This document shows, in pieces, positions 10,255 through 19,171 of a DNA stretch of 64,000 nucleotides (position 1 is the first letter of the stretch; the number at the start of each line of letters is the position of its first letter). The translations under genes were made by a program, and so were the position numbers. Under the pieces are notes generated by a model. It ran no database searches. It was not told where the DNA came from and saw only the letters and a program-made list of their open reading frames with translations. The DNA lies in assembly GCF_001598475.1 (NCBI RefSeq), contig NZ_BCZA01000008.1, positions 1-64,000 of the forward strand. The letters are read 5' to 3'. Source of the DNA: Pantoea agglomerans NBRC 102470 (GTDB lineage: Bacteria > Pseudomonadota > Gammaproteobacteria > Enterobacterales > Enterobacteriaceae).

Positions 10255-12123
10255 TCAAATCTCGACCTGGGTGCCCAGCTCAATCACCCGGTTTGGCGGG
10301 ATCTCAAACTGGTCTGGCGCACGGAGCGCATTGCGCTGCAGCGCCAGGAAGAGTTTGCCACGCAGGCGCAGATACCACGGCCGTTTGCCGATAATCAGCG
10401 ACTCATGCGACATGAAGAACGATGTCTCCATCATGCGGCAGTTGAGCCCTTCCAGCCCGCAGCGGTGGAAAATCTCCTCGACGTTTGGCGTTTCGCGCCA
10501 GCCGTAGCTGGCCACCACCCGCCAGAAGGTGGGTGACAGCTGCTCAATCGTCACGCGACGCACGTTATGCACGTAAGGCGCATCTTCTGTCCGCAACGTC
10601 AGCAGCACCACCCGCTCATGCAACACTTTGTTGTGTTTGAGGTTATGCAGCATGGCAAACGGAATCACATTCAGCGCACGCGACATATAGACCGCCGTAC
10701 CCGGCACGCGAACCGGCGGCGATTTCTCCAGTGACGCGATCATCGCCTCCAGGGAGTTGCCATGCTCGTGCATGCGGCGCAGCAGGCGGAAACGTTCGCT
10801 TTTCCACGTCGTCATAATGATAAACATCACCAGGCCGAGACAGAGCGGCAGCCAGCCACCGGAGAAGATTTTCACCAGGTTGGCGGTAAACAGCGGCACA
10901 TCGATACAGAGCATCAGTACCAGGATGACGGCAACCGCCAGCTTATTCCAGTGCCAGTTTTTAACCGCCACGGTACAGGAGAGCATCGCGGTCAGCACCA
11001 TGGTGCCGGTGACGGCGATACCGTAGGCCGCAGCCAGATTACTTGAATGCTCAAAGCTGATAATCACAATCAGCACGGCGAAGTAGAGTACCCAGTTAAT
11101 CACCGGAATATAGATCTGGCCCGATTCGCGCTCAGAGGTGTGGATGATACGCATCCCCGGCAGATAGCCCAGTCGCACCGCCTGACGCGTCAGCGAGAAG
11201 ACGCCGGAGATCACCGCCTGCGAGGCAATCACCGTGGCCAGCGTCGCCAGAATCAGCATCGGGATCAGCGCCCAGTCCGGCGCCAGCAGGAAGAAGGGAT
11301 TTTTAATCGCTTTGGGATCGCTGAGTAACAGCGCGCCCTGACCAAAGTAGTTCAGGACCAGCGACGGCAGCACCACCGAGAACCAGGCCAGTCGGATCGG
11401 CACTTTACCGAAGTGACCCATATCGGCATACAGCGCTTCAACCCCGGTAATCGCCAGTACCACCGCGCCAAGCGCGAAGAATGAGACAGATTTATAGTGC
11501 AGGAAGAACTCGACCGCGTAGGCGGGATTCAGCGCATGCAGCACTTCCGGGTTTTTCATGATGCCGCTGACCCCCAGGATCGCCAGCACCAGGAACCACA
11601 CCAGCATCACCGGCGCGAAAAGTTTGCCCACCATGCCGGTGCCATGTTTCTGAATCGCAAACAGCAGCGTCAGCACCGCAATCGACATCGGCACAATAAA
11701 GGGATCCAGCGACGGCGCGGCAATCTCCAGGCCTTCAATGGCTGACATCACCGAAATGGCCGGCGTGATGACCACTTCCCCATAGAAGAAGCTGCCGCCA
11801 ATCAGGCCCATGATCACCAGCACTGCCGTGGCGCGTGCACCCGTATGGCGGCCCGCCAGCGACATCAGTGTCAGAATACCGCCTTCACCAGCATTGTCGG
11901 CGCGCATCACATAACTGATGTACTTCAGTGATACTACCAGCACCAGCAGCCAGAAAATCAGCGACAAAAAGCCAAACACCGCTTCCCGCTCAACGCCGAA
12001 GCCGAACTGTCCGGAGAGACATTCACGCAAGGTATACAGCGGACTGGTGCCGATATCCCCGTAAACAACACCAATAGCGGCCAGCGTTAATCCGCGAAGT
12101 GACTGCTTATTATCCGAGCTCAT
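10255..12123 (-). CDS. kup: low-affinity potassium transporter Kup
   Basis: A 622-residue K+/H+ symporter of the KUP/HAK/KT family, the same length as E. coli Kup. The N-terminal 450 residues hold about 12 hydrophobic segments, with family motifs [15 protein letters not shown] (residues about 18-32), [16 protein letters not shown] and [13 protein letters not shown]. The hydrophilic C-terminal domain ends [12 protein letters not shown] as in E. coli. No clear Shine-Dalgarno sequence precedes the ATG, which may mean modest translation. It is divergent from ravA, the same neighbour as in E. coli. Confidence 0.95.
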   Translation of the reverse strand: MSSDNKQSLRGLTLAAIGVVYGDIGTSPLYTLRECLSGQFGFGVEREAVFGFLSLIFWLLVLVVSLKYISYVMRADNAGEGGILTLMSLAGRHTGARATAVLVIMGLIGGSFFYGEVVITPAISVMSAIEGLEIAAPSLDPFIVPMSIAVLTLLFAIQKHGTGMVGKLFAPVMLVWFLVLAILGVSGIMKNPEVLHALNPAYAVEFFLHYKSVSFFALGAVVLAITGVEALYADMGHFGKVPIRLAWFSVVLPSLVLNYFGQGALLLSDPKAIKNPFFLLAPDWALIPMLILATLATVIASQAVISGVFSLTRQAVRLGYLPGMRIIHTSERESGQIYIPVINWVLYFAVLIVIISFEHSSNLAAAYGIAVTGTMVLTAMLSCTVAVKNWHWNKLAVAVILVLMLCIDVPLFTANLVKIFSGGWLPLCLGLVMFIIMTTWKSERFRLLRRMHEHGNSLEAMIASLEKSPPVRVPGTAVYMSRALNVIPFAMLHNLKHNKVLHERVVLLTLRTEDAPYVHNVRRVTIEQLSPTFWRVVASYGWRETPNVEEIFHRCGLEGLNCRMMETSFFMSHESLIIGKRPWYLRLRGKLFLALQRNALRAPDQFEIPPNRVIELGTQVEI

Positions 12124-12414
12124 AGAGTTATCTTTTGTTGGAGTCTAAGAGGCGCAACAACCCCTCGCTCAGGCCATCAAAAAGCGCACAGTATGCACGG
12201 TTTGCCGAAAATTCCTATACCCGCTTCGCCTGTCTGCCAGGGTAACGGGGTGGTTTCAGGCATTAAAGCGTTAATCAGCGCCGCTTTCAAAGCAGGCAAA
12301 CCTTATGAAACAAAAAAGCTGACAGCTATCAACGCTTTCACGCATGATGATCTATAGAGTAAGGCGCTTGCTGAAGCGCGGCGGCCCGACGATCGTAAGG
12401 ACATTGAAGTGATT
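12124..12414. other. kup-ravA divergent spacer
   Basis: This spacer of about 290 bp separates two divergent genes and must hold both promoters. I see no convincing -35/-10 pair, operator palindrome or terminator in it, and no small ORF with a ribosome-binding site. Confidence 0.5.
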
Positions 12415-13911
12415 ATGGCTCAACCCCATCTTTTGGCAGAAAGAATTTCTCGCCTTAGCAATGCGTTAGAAAAAGGATTGTATGAGCGACATCATGCCAT
12501 CCGCCTTTGCCTGCTGGCAGCGCTGAGCGGTGAAAGCGTATTCCTGCTGGGACCGCCCGGCATCGCCAAGAGCCTGATTGCCCGCCGCCTGAAATATGCC
12601 TTTCAGCACGCCCGCGCCTTTGAATATCTGATGACCCGTTTCTCCACACCGGAAGAGGTGTTTGGCCCGCTATCTATTCAGGCACTGAAGGATGAAGGGC
12701 GCTATCAGCGCCTCACTAAAGGTTATCTGCCCGACGCGGAGATTGTTTTTCTGGATGAGATCTGGAAAGCCGGCCCGGCGATTCTGAATACCCTGCTGAC
12801 CGCTATCAACGAACGCCGCTTCCGCAATGGCGACAGCGAAGAGGCCATTCCGATGCGTCTGCTGGTCACCGCCTCTAATGAAATGCCGGAAGCGGACAGC
12901 GGCCTTGAAGCGCTCTATGACCGGATGCTAATCCGCCTGTGGCTGGATAATGTGCATGAGAAGCAGAACTTTCGCAGCATGCTGACCCATCAGCAGGATG
13001 AGCACACCAATCCGGTCGCGGAATCCCTGCGCATTAGTGATGAGGAGTATGCGCAGTGGCAGCTCGGCATCAGTCAGGTCAGCCTCCCGGATGCGGTGTT
13101 CGAGCTGATTTATCAGCTGCGCCAGCAACTGGAAAGCCAGCCCGCCGCGCCCTATATTTCCGATCGTCGCTGGAAAAAAGCTATTCATCTGCTGCAGGCC
13201 AGTGCCTTTTACAGTGGCCGCAGCGCCATTGCGCCGATAGACCTGATCCTGCTGAAAGATTGCCTCTGGCACGACGTCGCGTCCATGCAGCTGCTGGAGC
13301 GCGAAATCGATCAGCTGATGACACAGCACGCCTGGCAGCAGCAGCCGATGCTGCTGAAACTGCATCAGATAAAAGCGCGTCGCATGGCTCTGCAGCAGCA
13401 ACAGAGCATCGCACAGGCGATCACCCTGGAAAAACACAGTGGGATGTTCAGTCGCAAACCCCATTACGATCTGCCGGAAAGCTTCACTGATGAGCAACTG
13501 ACGCTGATGCTGCAAAAGCCGCTGATGCTGCATGACATGCAGGTGACACATCTGGTTATCGCGCGTGATGCACTGAATCAGTGGCTGCAGAAAGGGGGCG
13601 AGGTTCGCGGCAAGCTCAATGGAATTGGCTTTGCGCAGAGTCTGGATTTACAGGTGGATGCACAGCACTGCCTGGCTATCCGTGATGTCAGCCTGCAATC
13701 GTCGCGTCTGACACTGCCTGGCGTCAGCAATAGCGAGCCGCTGCCTGGTGAGATCACCGAAGCGCTGGATGCACTGGAGAGTGAACTGCGGTCGCAGCGT
13801 CATCTGTTCAGCCAGCACCAGCGCTGCCTGTTTATCAGTGATGACTGGCTGGCGCGGGTTGAAACCAGCCTGCAGGATGTGGCGGAACAGTTGAAACAGG
13901 CGCGTAAATGA
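12415..13911 (+). CDS. ravA: MoxR-family AAA+ ATPase RavA
   Basis: A regulatory ATPase of about 498 residues. In E. coli it forms a hexamer that binds the lysine decarboxylase LdcI and, with ViaA, acts on respiratory complexes and aminoglycoside sensitivity. Visible are Walker A GPPGIAKS, Walker [12 protein letters not shown], the sensor region TASNEMPE and an arginine-rich C-terminal part. I use ATG 12415 ([12 protein letters not shown], as in E. coli); a GTG at 12409 in the same frame is better spaced from the AAGGA at about 12397 and would add two residues. It overlaps viaA by 4 bases. Confidence 0.93.
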   Translation: MAQPHLLAERISRLSNALEKGLYERHHAIRLCLLAALSGESVFLLGPPGIAKSLIARRLKYAFQHARAFEYLMTRFSTPEEVFGPLSIQALKDEGRYQRLTKGYLPDAEIVFLDEIWKAGPAILNTLLTAINERRFRNGDSEEAIPMRLLVTASNEMPEADSGLEALYDRMLIRLWLDNVHEKQNFRSMLTHQQDEHTNPVAESLRISDEEYAQWQLGISQVSLPDAVFELIYQLRQQLESQPAAPYISDRRWKKAIHLLQASAFYSGRSAIAPIDLILLKDCLWHDVASMQLLEREIDQLMTQHAWQQQPMLLKLHQIKARRMALQQQQSIAQAITLEKHSGMFSRKPHYDLPESFTDEQLTLMLQKPLMLHDMQVTHLVIARDALNQWLQKGGEVRGKLNGIGFAQSLDLQVDAQHCLAIRDVSLQSSRLTLPGVSNSEPLPGEITEALDALESELRSQRHLFSQHQRCLFISDDWLARVETSLQDVAEQLKQARK

Positions 13912-15368
13912 TCCCACTGGAGACGCTCAGCACACTGCTCTCCGTGGGTGAAACCGAACTGATTGAAGAGCTGATTATTGCCCTGCTGGCGTCTCCACAG
14001 CTGGCGCTGTTTTTTGAAAAATTTCCCGGGCTGAAAAAAGCACTGTTACGCGATGTGCCACGCTGGCGAGCGGAGATCAACGCTGAGCTCAAAGCCACGC
14101 CGGTTCCGGCCACGCTGGCCGAAGAGTTTCAGCTGTTCCAGCGGGTACAACTCCTCAGCGATCGTGAATTCAGCCACCAGCTGAATGCCACGCTTCAGGC
14201 GCTTGAAAGCCTGCCTTCCCCTTTTCTGGATGAAGCCAACCGGCTGCTGCAGCACACCGATATCAGCCATCTCAGCAGCGCGCAGCACCAGCTTTTTCTA
14301 CAGCGCTGGCGGCTGAGCCTGACCTTACAGACCCTGACGCTGAATCAGACGTTGCTGGAGCAGCAGCGCGAACGCCTGCTGGCGGAACTGCAGCAGCGTA
14401 TGGCGCTGAGCGGTCAGCTGGCACCGATTCTCGGCGACGATGACGAAGCCGCCGCTGGCCGGCTGTGGGACATGAGCAAAGCGTCACTGCAGCCTGGCGA
14501 CTATCAGCTGATGCTGCAATATGGCGACTTTCTGGCGCAGCAGCCGGAGCTGCTGAAACTGGCCCAGCAGCTGGGTCGCAGCCGCGAGGCAAAATCGGTG
14601 CCGTCGCAGGATGCCCCTATGGAGGCCTTTCACCATATGGTGCAGGAACCTGCGGCCGTGCCGGAGGAGGTCAGCGGCATTCACCAGAGCGATGACGTGC
14701 TGCGTCTGCTGCCGCCGGAGTTAGCTGCGCTGAGTATCAGTGAACTGGAGCTGGAGTTTTACCGGCGGCTGGTAGAGAAACGGCTGCTGACCTACAAGCT
14801 GCAGGGCGATGCCTGGCATGAAAAGGTCACGATGCGTCCGGCCAGCCACCAGCAGCATGAAGAGCAGCCACGCGGGCCTTTCATCGTCTGCGTCGATACC
14901 TCGGGTTCGATGGGTGGCTTCAATGAGCGCTGCGCCAAAGCGTTTTGTCTGGCGCTGCTGAAAGTCGCGCTGGCCGATCGCCGTCGCTGCTACATCATGC
15001 TGTTTGCGCATGAGGTGATCGGCTATGAACTGACCGGTGATGACGGGCTGGAACAGGCGATTCGCTTTCTCAGTCAGCGCTTTCGCGGCGGCACCGATCT
15101 GGCAGCCTGCCTCTCTTCCGTTGTGACCCGGATGGAAGGTGCACTGTGGCAGGAAGCCGATGCGGTGATCGTCTCCGATTTTATTGCCCAGCGTCTGCCG
15201 GAAGAGGTGATCGGGACCATTAAAACGCGTCAGCGAAATAATCAGCAACGTTTTCACGCCGTGGCTATGTCGGCCCACGGGAAACCAGGCATTCTGCGCA
15301 TCTTCGACCATATCTGGCGTTTCGATACCGGCATGAAAAGCCGTCTGCTGCGTCACTGGCGGCGTTAA
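13908..15368 (+). CDS. viaA: VWA-domain protein ViaA
   Basis: A 486-residue partner of RavA (E. coli 483). The N-terminal two thirds is helical; the C-terminal von Willebrand factor A domain starts at about residue 324 with the MIDAS motif VDTSGSMGG, followed by GGTDL and [12 protein letters not shown]. The end [19 protein letters not shown] is nearly identical to E. coli. The start ATG overlaps the ravA stop (ATGA), so the pair is probably translated in a coupled way. Confidence 0.93.
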   Translation: MIPLETLSTLLSVGETELIEELIIALLASPQLALFFEKFPGLKKALLRDVPRWRAEINAELKATPVPATLAEEFQLFQRVQLLSDREFSHQLNATLQALESLPSPFLDEANRLLQHTDISHLSSAQHQLFLQRWRLSLTLQTLTLNQTLLEQQRERLLAELQQRMALSGQLAPILGDDDEAAAGRLWDMSKASLQPGDYQLMLQYGDFLAQQPELLKLAQQLGRSREAKSVPSQDAPMEAFHHMVQEPAAVPEEVSGIHQSDDVLRLLPPELAALSISELELEFYRRLVEKRLLTYKLQGDAWHEKVTMRPASHQQHEEQPRGPFIVCVDTSGSMGGFNERCAKAFCLALLKVALADRRRCYIMLFAHEVIGYELTGDDGLEQAIRFLSQRFRGGTDLAACLSSVVTRMEGALWQEADAVIVSDFIAQRLPEEVIGTIKTRQRNNQQRFHAVAMSAHGKPGILRIFDHIWRFDTGMKSRLLRHWRR

Positions 15369-15391
15369 GTCATCGGGCAGAAATGCATATT

Positions 15392-15400
15392 TGCTATAGT
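15392..15400 (+). promoter_or_regulatory. candidate extended -10 promoter of ovoA
   Basis: TGCTATAGT is an extended -10 (TGn-TATAGT) starting 24 bases after the viaA stop and 40 bases before the ovoA start. No good -35 is present at 17 bp, which is tolerated by extended -10 promoters. Confidence 0.35.
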
Positions 15401-15439
15401 AAATTACCGTTTCACTTACTCAGCAATCTGGAGCTTCCT

Positions 15440-17578
15440 GTGACGCTTGCTCAACCTCATCGCGATCTGCCTGCGCCGACGCGAACGCTACTGCTCTCCG
15501 GCCATAACATTGAACAAAAACGTGCCGAATTGCTGGCCTATTTCCACCAGACCTGGGAACAGTATGAAAGTCTGTTTACCTGTCTGGCCGATTCCCAGGC
15601 CTGGTTTACCAAAGCCATTCCGCTGCGCCATCCTTTAATCTTCTATTTTGGCCACACCGCTACCTTCTACATTAATAAGCTGATGGCCGGACGCCTTATC
15701 GACGCGCGTCTGGACGATCGTATCGAAGCGATGATGGCGATTGGTGTGGATGAGATGAGCTGGGACGATCTCAACGACAACCACTATGACTGGCCTACTG
15801 TCGAAGAAGTCCGCGAATACCGCGGGCGCGTTAAAGCGCTGGTCAGCGATCTGATCCAGACCCTGCCGCTGACTCTGCCGATCACCTGGGAAAGTCCGGC
15901 CTGGGTGATCCTGATGGGCATTGAGCATGAGCGTATTCATCTGGAAACGTCCAGCGTACTGATACGCCAGTTACCGGTCGGGTGGGTGAAACCCCAGCCT
16001 GCGTGGCCGGTCTGCCCGATGGCGCGCCACCAGCGCGAGGCTGTTCCGGCCAATACCCTGCTGCCGATGCCCGGCGGCACCGTCACGCTGGGTAAAACCG
16101 ACGAGACCTATGGCTGGGATGTCGAATATGGCCGCCAGCAGATCGCGCTGCAGCCGTTCAGGGCGAGCAAAATGCTGGTCAGCAACGCGGAATTCCTGGC
16201 GTTCGTTGAGGCGGGGGGTTATCAGGACGCTCGCTGGTGGGATGACGAAGGCTGGGGCTGGTGTCAGTTTGCAAAAGCGGAGATGCCCACCTTCTGGGTC
16301 GGCACGCCTGCGATGCCCGATCAGCTTAAACTGCGTCTGATGTGTGAAGAAGTCGCAATGCCGTGGGACTGGCCAGCCGAGGTTAACCAGCTGGAAGCGG
16401 CGGCCTTCTGCCGCTGGAAAGCGGATCAGACGGGAATGAGTGTTCAGCTCCCCTGTGAAGCGGAGTGGGCTCAGCTGCGCGAACAGGTCGCGGGCGATCA
16501 GCCGGATTGGGATCGGGCACCGGGCAACATTAACCTTGCATACTGGGCTTCCTCTTCACCGGTCGATCTCTTCGCCCAGGGCGACTTCTTCGATATCGTC
16601 GGTAACGTCTGGCAGTGGACGACCACGCCGACCAACGGCTTTGAAGATTTTAAAGTCCACCCGCTTTACGATGATTTCTCTACCCCGACCTTTGATGGCA
16701 AACATTCGCTGATCAAAGGCGGTAGCTGGATATCGACCGGCAACGAAGCGCTGAAATCGGCACGCTATGCGTTCCGCCGCCACTTCTTCCAGCATGCCGG
16801 TTTCCGCTACGTGGTTTCCAGCCATCAGGAAACCATGGCGCTGAACCCGTATGAATCTGACGCCATGGTGTCGCAATACCTCGACTTCCAGTATGGCCCG
16901 CGCTATTTCGGCGTGGATAACTATGCCGAAAGCCTGGTAAACCTGGCGCTGAACTACACCACGGCACGCGGCGAGGCACTGGATATCGGCTGTGCCACCG
17001 GACGCGCCAGTTTTGAACTGGCCCGCCACTTTGAACGTGTCACCGGCATGGACTACTCGGCGCGCTTCATCGATGTGGCGCTTCAGCTGGCCAGCGGCGA
17101 AGACTTCCGTTATCTCCTGCCACAGGAAGGCGATCTGGTGGAGTATCGCCAGGTTCGCCTGAAAGATTTCGCGCTGGAGAGCGAACTGGCGCAGCGGATT
17201 CAGTTTGTTCAGGGCGACGCCTGTAACCTTAAGCCGCAACCCGCCCGTTACGATCTAATACTTGCATCCAACCTGATCGATCGCCTGCGTCAGCCCGCAC
17301 GCTTCCTGCGGGATGTCACGCCGATGCTGCGTCAGGGCGGCATTCTGGTGCTCTCATCGCCCTATACCTGGCTGGAGGATTTCACGCCGAAGGAGAACTG
17401 GCTGGGCGGCGTGCGTGAAAACGGTGAGGCACTGACGACGCTGCAGGCACTGCAACGTCTGCTGGCGGCCGACTTCGACCTGGTCGATGAACCGCAGGAT
17501 AAACCGTTTGTGATCCGCGAAACGGCCCGCAAGTTCCAGCACACGCTGGCGCAGGTCACCGTCTGGCGCAAACGCTAA
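15440..17578 (+). CDS. ovoA: 5-histidylcysteine sulfoxide synthase / mercaptohistidine methyltransferase OvoA
   Basis: A bifunctional ovothiol-synthesis enzyme of 712 residues. The N-terminal DinB-like domain carries the iron-binding HERIHLE (HX3HXE, about residues 163-169) and an upstream His (FGH, about 72). The formylglycine-generating-enzyme-like domain follows (about 230-470; GNVWQWT, GGSWISTGNEA, HAGFRYV). A C-terminal SAM methyltransferase domain begins near 513 with LDIGCATGRAS. OvoA couples cysteine and histidine with O2 to give 5-histidylcysteine sulfoxide and later N-methylates the mercaptohistidine; the first enzyme studied came from Erwinia tasmaniensis. I chose GTG 15440 because GGAG lies 6 bases before it; an ATG 57 bases upstream lacks this. 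It fills the slot of asnA in E. coli. Confidence 0.88.
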   Translation: MTLAQPHRDLPAPTRTLLLSGHNIEQKRAELLAYFHQTWEQYESLFTCLADSQAWFTKAIPLRHPLIFYFGHTATFYINKLMAGRLIDARLDDRIEAMMAIGVDEMSWDDLNDNHYDWPTVEEVREYRGRVKALVSDLIQTLPLTLPITWESPAWVILMGIEHERIHLETSSVLIRQLPVGWVKPQPAWPVCPMARHQREAVPANTLLPMPGGTVTLGKTDETYGWDVEYGRQQIALQPFRASKMLVSNAEFLAFVEAGGYQDARWWDDEGWGWCQFAKAEMPTFWVGTPAMPDQLKLRLMCEEVAMPWDWPAEVNQLEAAAFCRWKADQTGMSVQLPCEAEWAQLREQVAGDQPDWDRAPGNINLAYWASSSPVDLFAQGDFFDIVGNVWQWTTTPTNGFEDFKVHPLYDDFSTPTFDGKHSLIKGGSWISTGNEALKSARYAFRRHFFQHAGFRYVVSSHQETMALNPYESDAMVSQYLDFQYGPRYFGVDNYAESLVNLALNYTTARGEALDIGCATGRASFELARHFERVTGMDYSARFIDVALQLASGEDFRYLLPQEGDLVEYRQVRLKDFALESELAQRIQFVQGDACNLKPQPARYDLILASNLIDRLRQPARFLRDVTPMLRQGGILVLSSPYTWLEDFTPKENWLGGVRENGEALTTLQALQRLLAADFDLVDEPQDKPFVIRETARKFQHTLAQVTVWRKR

Positions 17579-17583
17579 GTGAA

Positions 17584-17609
17584 CCGGCAGCGACGCCCGT
17601 CGCTGCCGG
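17584..17609. terminator. perfect hairpin after ovoA
   Basis: CCGGCAGCGACG pairs with CGTCGCTGCCGG, 12 bp with a 2-base gap, starting 6 bases after the ovoA stop. There is no T-run after it, so termination would be weak or factor-assisted; it may also block 3' decay. Confidence 0.5.
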
Positions 17610-17681
17610 GAGTTGCCTGAACCACTATTTTGCTGCACATTCATCCTTGTTTACTTAAGCAGACCAATAACGAGGATGGCC

Positions 17682-18143
17682 ATGGCCGAACATCTGCAGC
17701 TCGATAACCTGGATCGCGGCATTCTGAATGCCCTGCTCGACAATGCGCGCACTGCTTACGCCGAGCTGGCAAAACAGTTTAACGTCAGCCCCGGCACCAT
17801 TCATGTCCGCGTGGAGAAGATGAAGCAGGCGGGCATTATCCTGGGCACCCGGGTTGATATCGATCCGCGCCAGCTGGGGTTTGATGTCTGCTGTTTTATC
17901 GGCATTATCCTTAAGAGCGCGCGTGACTATCCGGCGGCGCTGAGCAAACTGGATGCGCTGGATGAAGTGGTTGAAGCCTGGTACACCACCGGCCACTACA
18001 GCATCTTTATTAAGGTGATGTGCCGGTCCATTGATGCCCTGCAACAGGTGCTGATCAACAAGATCCAGACCATAGATGAAATTCAGTCGACGGAAACGCT
18101 GATCTCGCTGCAAAACCCGATCATGCGCACTATCAAGCCCTGA
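17682..18143 (+). CDS. asnC: transcriptional regulator AsnC (Lrp/AsnC family)
   Basis: A 153-residue regulator with an N-terminal helix-turn-helix (NARTAYAELAKQFNVSPGTI) and a C-terminal RAM ligand domain ending STETLISLQNPIMRTIKP, nearly the same as E. coli AsnC (152 aa). There it senses asparagine and activates asnA. I start at ATG 17682, six bases after GAGG; the open frame upstream is not conserved. It lies between ovoA and mioC, all on the same strand, and asnA is not in the window. AsnC here has therefore lost its usual adjacent target. Confidence 0.93.
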   Translation: MAEHLQLDNLDRGILNALLDNARTAYAELAKQFNVSPGTIHVRVEKMKQAGIILGTRVDIDPRQLGFDVCCFIGIILKSARDYPAALSKLDALDEVVEAWYTTGHYSIFIKVMCRSIDALQQVLINKIQTIDEIQSTETLISLQNPIMRTIKP

Positions 18144-18231
18144 TCCTTCTCCGCCTTGTGCATAATCTTATCCCTGACGAATGTGGCGGCTGGCAACGGC
18201 TGCGTTCGCTTCTCTTAATCTATTAACCCTG

Positions 18232-18240
18232 TTGTCCACA
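18232..18240 (+). promoter_or_regulatory. DnaA box upstream of mioC
   Basis: TTGTCCACA differs from the consensus TTATCCACA at one position. It lies about 60 bases before mioC, where E. coli also has DnaA boxes that repress the mioC promoter; a degenerate inverted copy (GGTGGATCA) directly follows. Confidence 0.6.
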
Positions 18241-18298
18241 GGTGGATCACCGCTTGATCACAGCGTACAATGCTCGCCTTAATGTCCGGGAGAGCAAG

Positions 18299-18739
18299 AT
18301 GGCCGATATCACCTTAATCAGTGGCAGTACTCTGGGTAGCGCAGAGTATGTGGCTGAACATCTGGAAGAAAAATTACAGGAAGCGGGCTTCTCAACGCAG
18401 ATGCTGCATGGCCCGGAGCTGGATGAAGTGCCACATGAGGGTATCTGGCTGGTGGTCTGTTCAACTCACGGTGCAGGCGATATTCCCGATAACCTGCTGC
18501 CGCTGTTCGAAGCCATCACGGAAAGCCAGCCCGATCTCTCGCAGGTCCGGTTTGGTGCCATCGGACTCGGCAATCATGAATATGATCTCTTTTGTGGCGC
18601 GATCCGCCAGATTGAAGCCCTGTTAATTGCTCAGGGTGCCCGCCAGATCGGCGATCGTCTGGAGATTGATGTGCTGGAGCATGAGATCCCTGAAGATCCC
18701 GCGGAAGCCTGGCTGGAAAGCTGGAAAAAAGCGATCTGA
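18299..18739 (+). CDS. mioC: flavodoxin-like protein MioC
   Basis: A 146-residue FMN-binding flavodoxin-like protein (E. coli 147). The phosphate-binding loop SGSTLGSAE (residues about 8-16) and the flavin-contacting segments STHGAGDIPDN and GLGNHEYDLFCG are intact. In E. coli it is required for biotin synthase activity in vitro, and its transcription runs into oriC. I take ATG 18299; the extra 19 residues of the longer frame are unlike the family. It reads towards oriC, as in E. coli. Confidence 0.93.
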   Translation: MADITLISGSTLGSAEYVAEHLEEKLQEAGFSTQMLHGPELDEVPHEGIWLVVCSTHGAGDIPDNLLPLFEAITESQPDLSQVRFGAIGLGNHEYDLFCGAIRQIEALLIAQGARQIGDRLEIDVLEHEIPEDPAEAWLESWKKAI

Positions 18740-18815
18740 AGGGGGCTGGGGATCGCGAAATAGTGACGATCCCCAGTGGAACATGCTGATTTTATCCTTT
18801 TCCGCTCGTTTATTT

Positions 18816-18824
18816 TGTGGATAA
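18816..18824 (-). promoter_or_regulatory. DnaA box R4
   Basis: Perfect consensus (TGTGGATAA on the plus strand), the outer high-affinity box on the mioC side. Confidence 0.85.
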
Positions 18825-18854
18825 CTACCCTCTTTTACTGCGTATAACCGGTAG

Positions 18855-18863
18855 TTATCCAAA
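18855..18863 (+). promoter_or_regulatory. DnaA box R3
   Basis: TTATCCAAA, the same weak box as in E. coli, embedded in an almost identical context (CGGTAGTTATCCAAAGAAC). Confidence 0.75.
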
Positions 18864-18889
18864 GAACAACCGTAGAATGAATTTTGAGC

Positions 18890-18898
18890 TGTGGATAA
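18890..18898 (-). promoter_or_regulatory. DnaA box R2
   Basis: TGTGGATAA, a full consensus box. The E. coli R2 box is TTATACACA, so this site should bind DnaA more tightly here. Confidence 0.75.
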
Positions 18899-18995
18899 CA
18901 TGCCATTTTGATCCCAGCTTATACGGATCAGGATCACCGATCACTAACAGGTAGTGATCCTCTTCATCCTGTTGTTTCTGCTGTGCTTCTGGCAC

Positions 18996-19004
18996 ATATC
19001 CACA
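18996..19004 (+). promoter_or_regulatory. DnaA box R1
   Basis: ATATCCACA has one mismatch from the consensus, while E. coli R1 is perfect. It lies 13 bases from the first 13-mer, exactly the E. coli spacing. Confidence 0.7.
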
Positions 19005-19017
19005 GAAAAGCGGGATC

Positions 19018-19054
19018 CTAATAAGAGATCTAACAGAAAGATCATATACAGATC
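19018..19054. other. DNA unwinding element (13-mers R, M, L)
   Basis: Three consecutive AT-rich 13-mers each ending in GATC: CTAATAAGAGATC (19018-19030, identical to the E. coli R 13-mer), TAACAGAAAGATC (19031-19043) and TCATATACAGATC (19042-19054). They mark the mnmG side of oriC, where strand opening starts. Confidence 0.8.
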
Positions 19055-19091
19055 TAAGATCCTTTCTTTTAAAACCGGACGATCCCGCGGC

Positions 19092-19120
19092 TTTCACCCC
19101 AGACGGAATTTGAGTAGAAT
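19092..19120 (+). promoter_or_regulatory. mnmG (gidA) promoter
   Basis: TTTCAC (19092-19097), 17 bp spacer and TAGAAT (19115-19120). Transcription would start about 45 bases before mnmG and run away from oriC, as for the gidA promoter of E. coli that stimulates initiation. Confidence 0.5.
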
Positions 19121-19171
19121 CCACGCCCCAGGACGACGATCCTGCAAGTTCATCAACCGAGGTACCACTTC

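Larger units (their letters stand above)
18816..19070. other. chromosomal replication origin oriC
   Basis: Placed between mioC and mnmG as in E. coli, and alignable by eye to E. coli oriC in reverse orientation. From left to right: R4 (18816-18824), R3 (18855-18863), R2 (18890-18898), R5/M TTATACGGA (18919-18927), R1 (18996-19004) and the AT-rich 13-mer region (19018-19054). I count eleven GATC sites between about 18910 and 19085, the number known for E. coli oriC, as needed for SeqA and Dam control. No gene occupies 18740-19171; the rest of that gap is the mnmG leader. Confidence 0.95.

Noticed and set aside
12928..13551. 207-codon minus-strand frame inside ravA
   Set aside because: Antisense to the conserved RavA coding sequence; no promoter or ribosome site.
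16556..17239. 227-codon minus-strand frame inside ovoA
   Set aside because: Antisense to a conserved methyltransferase domain; no ribosome site and no family features.
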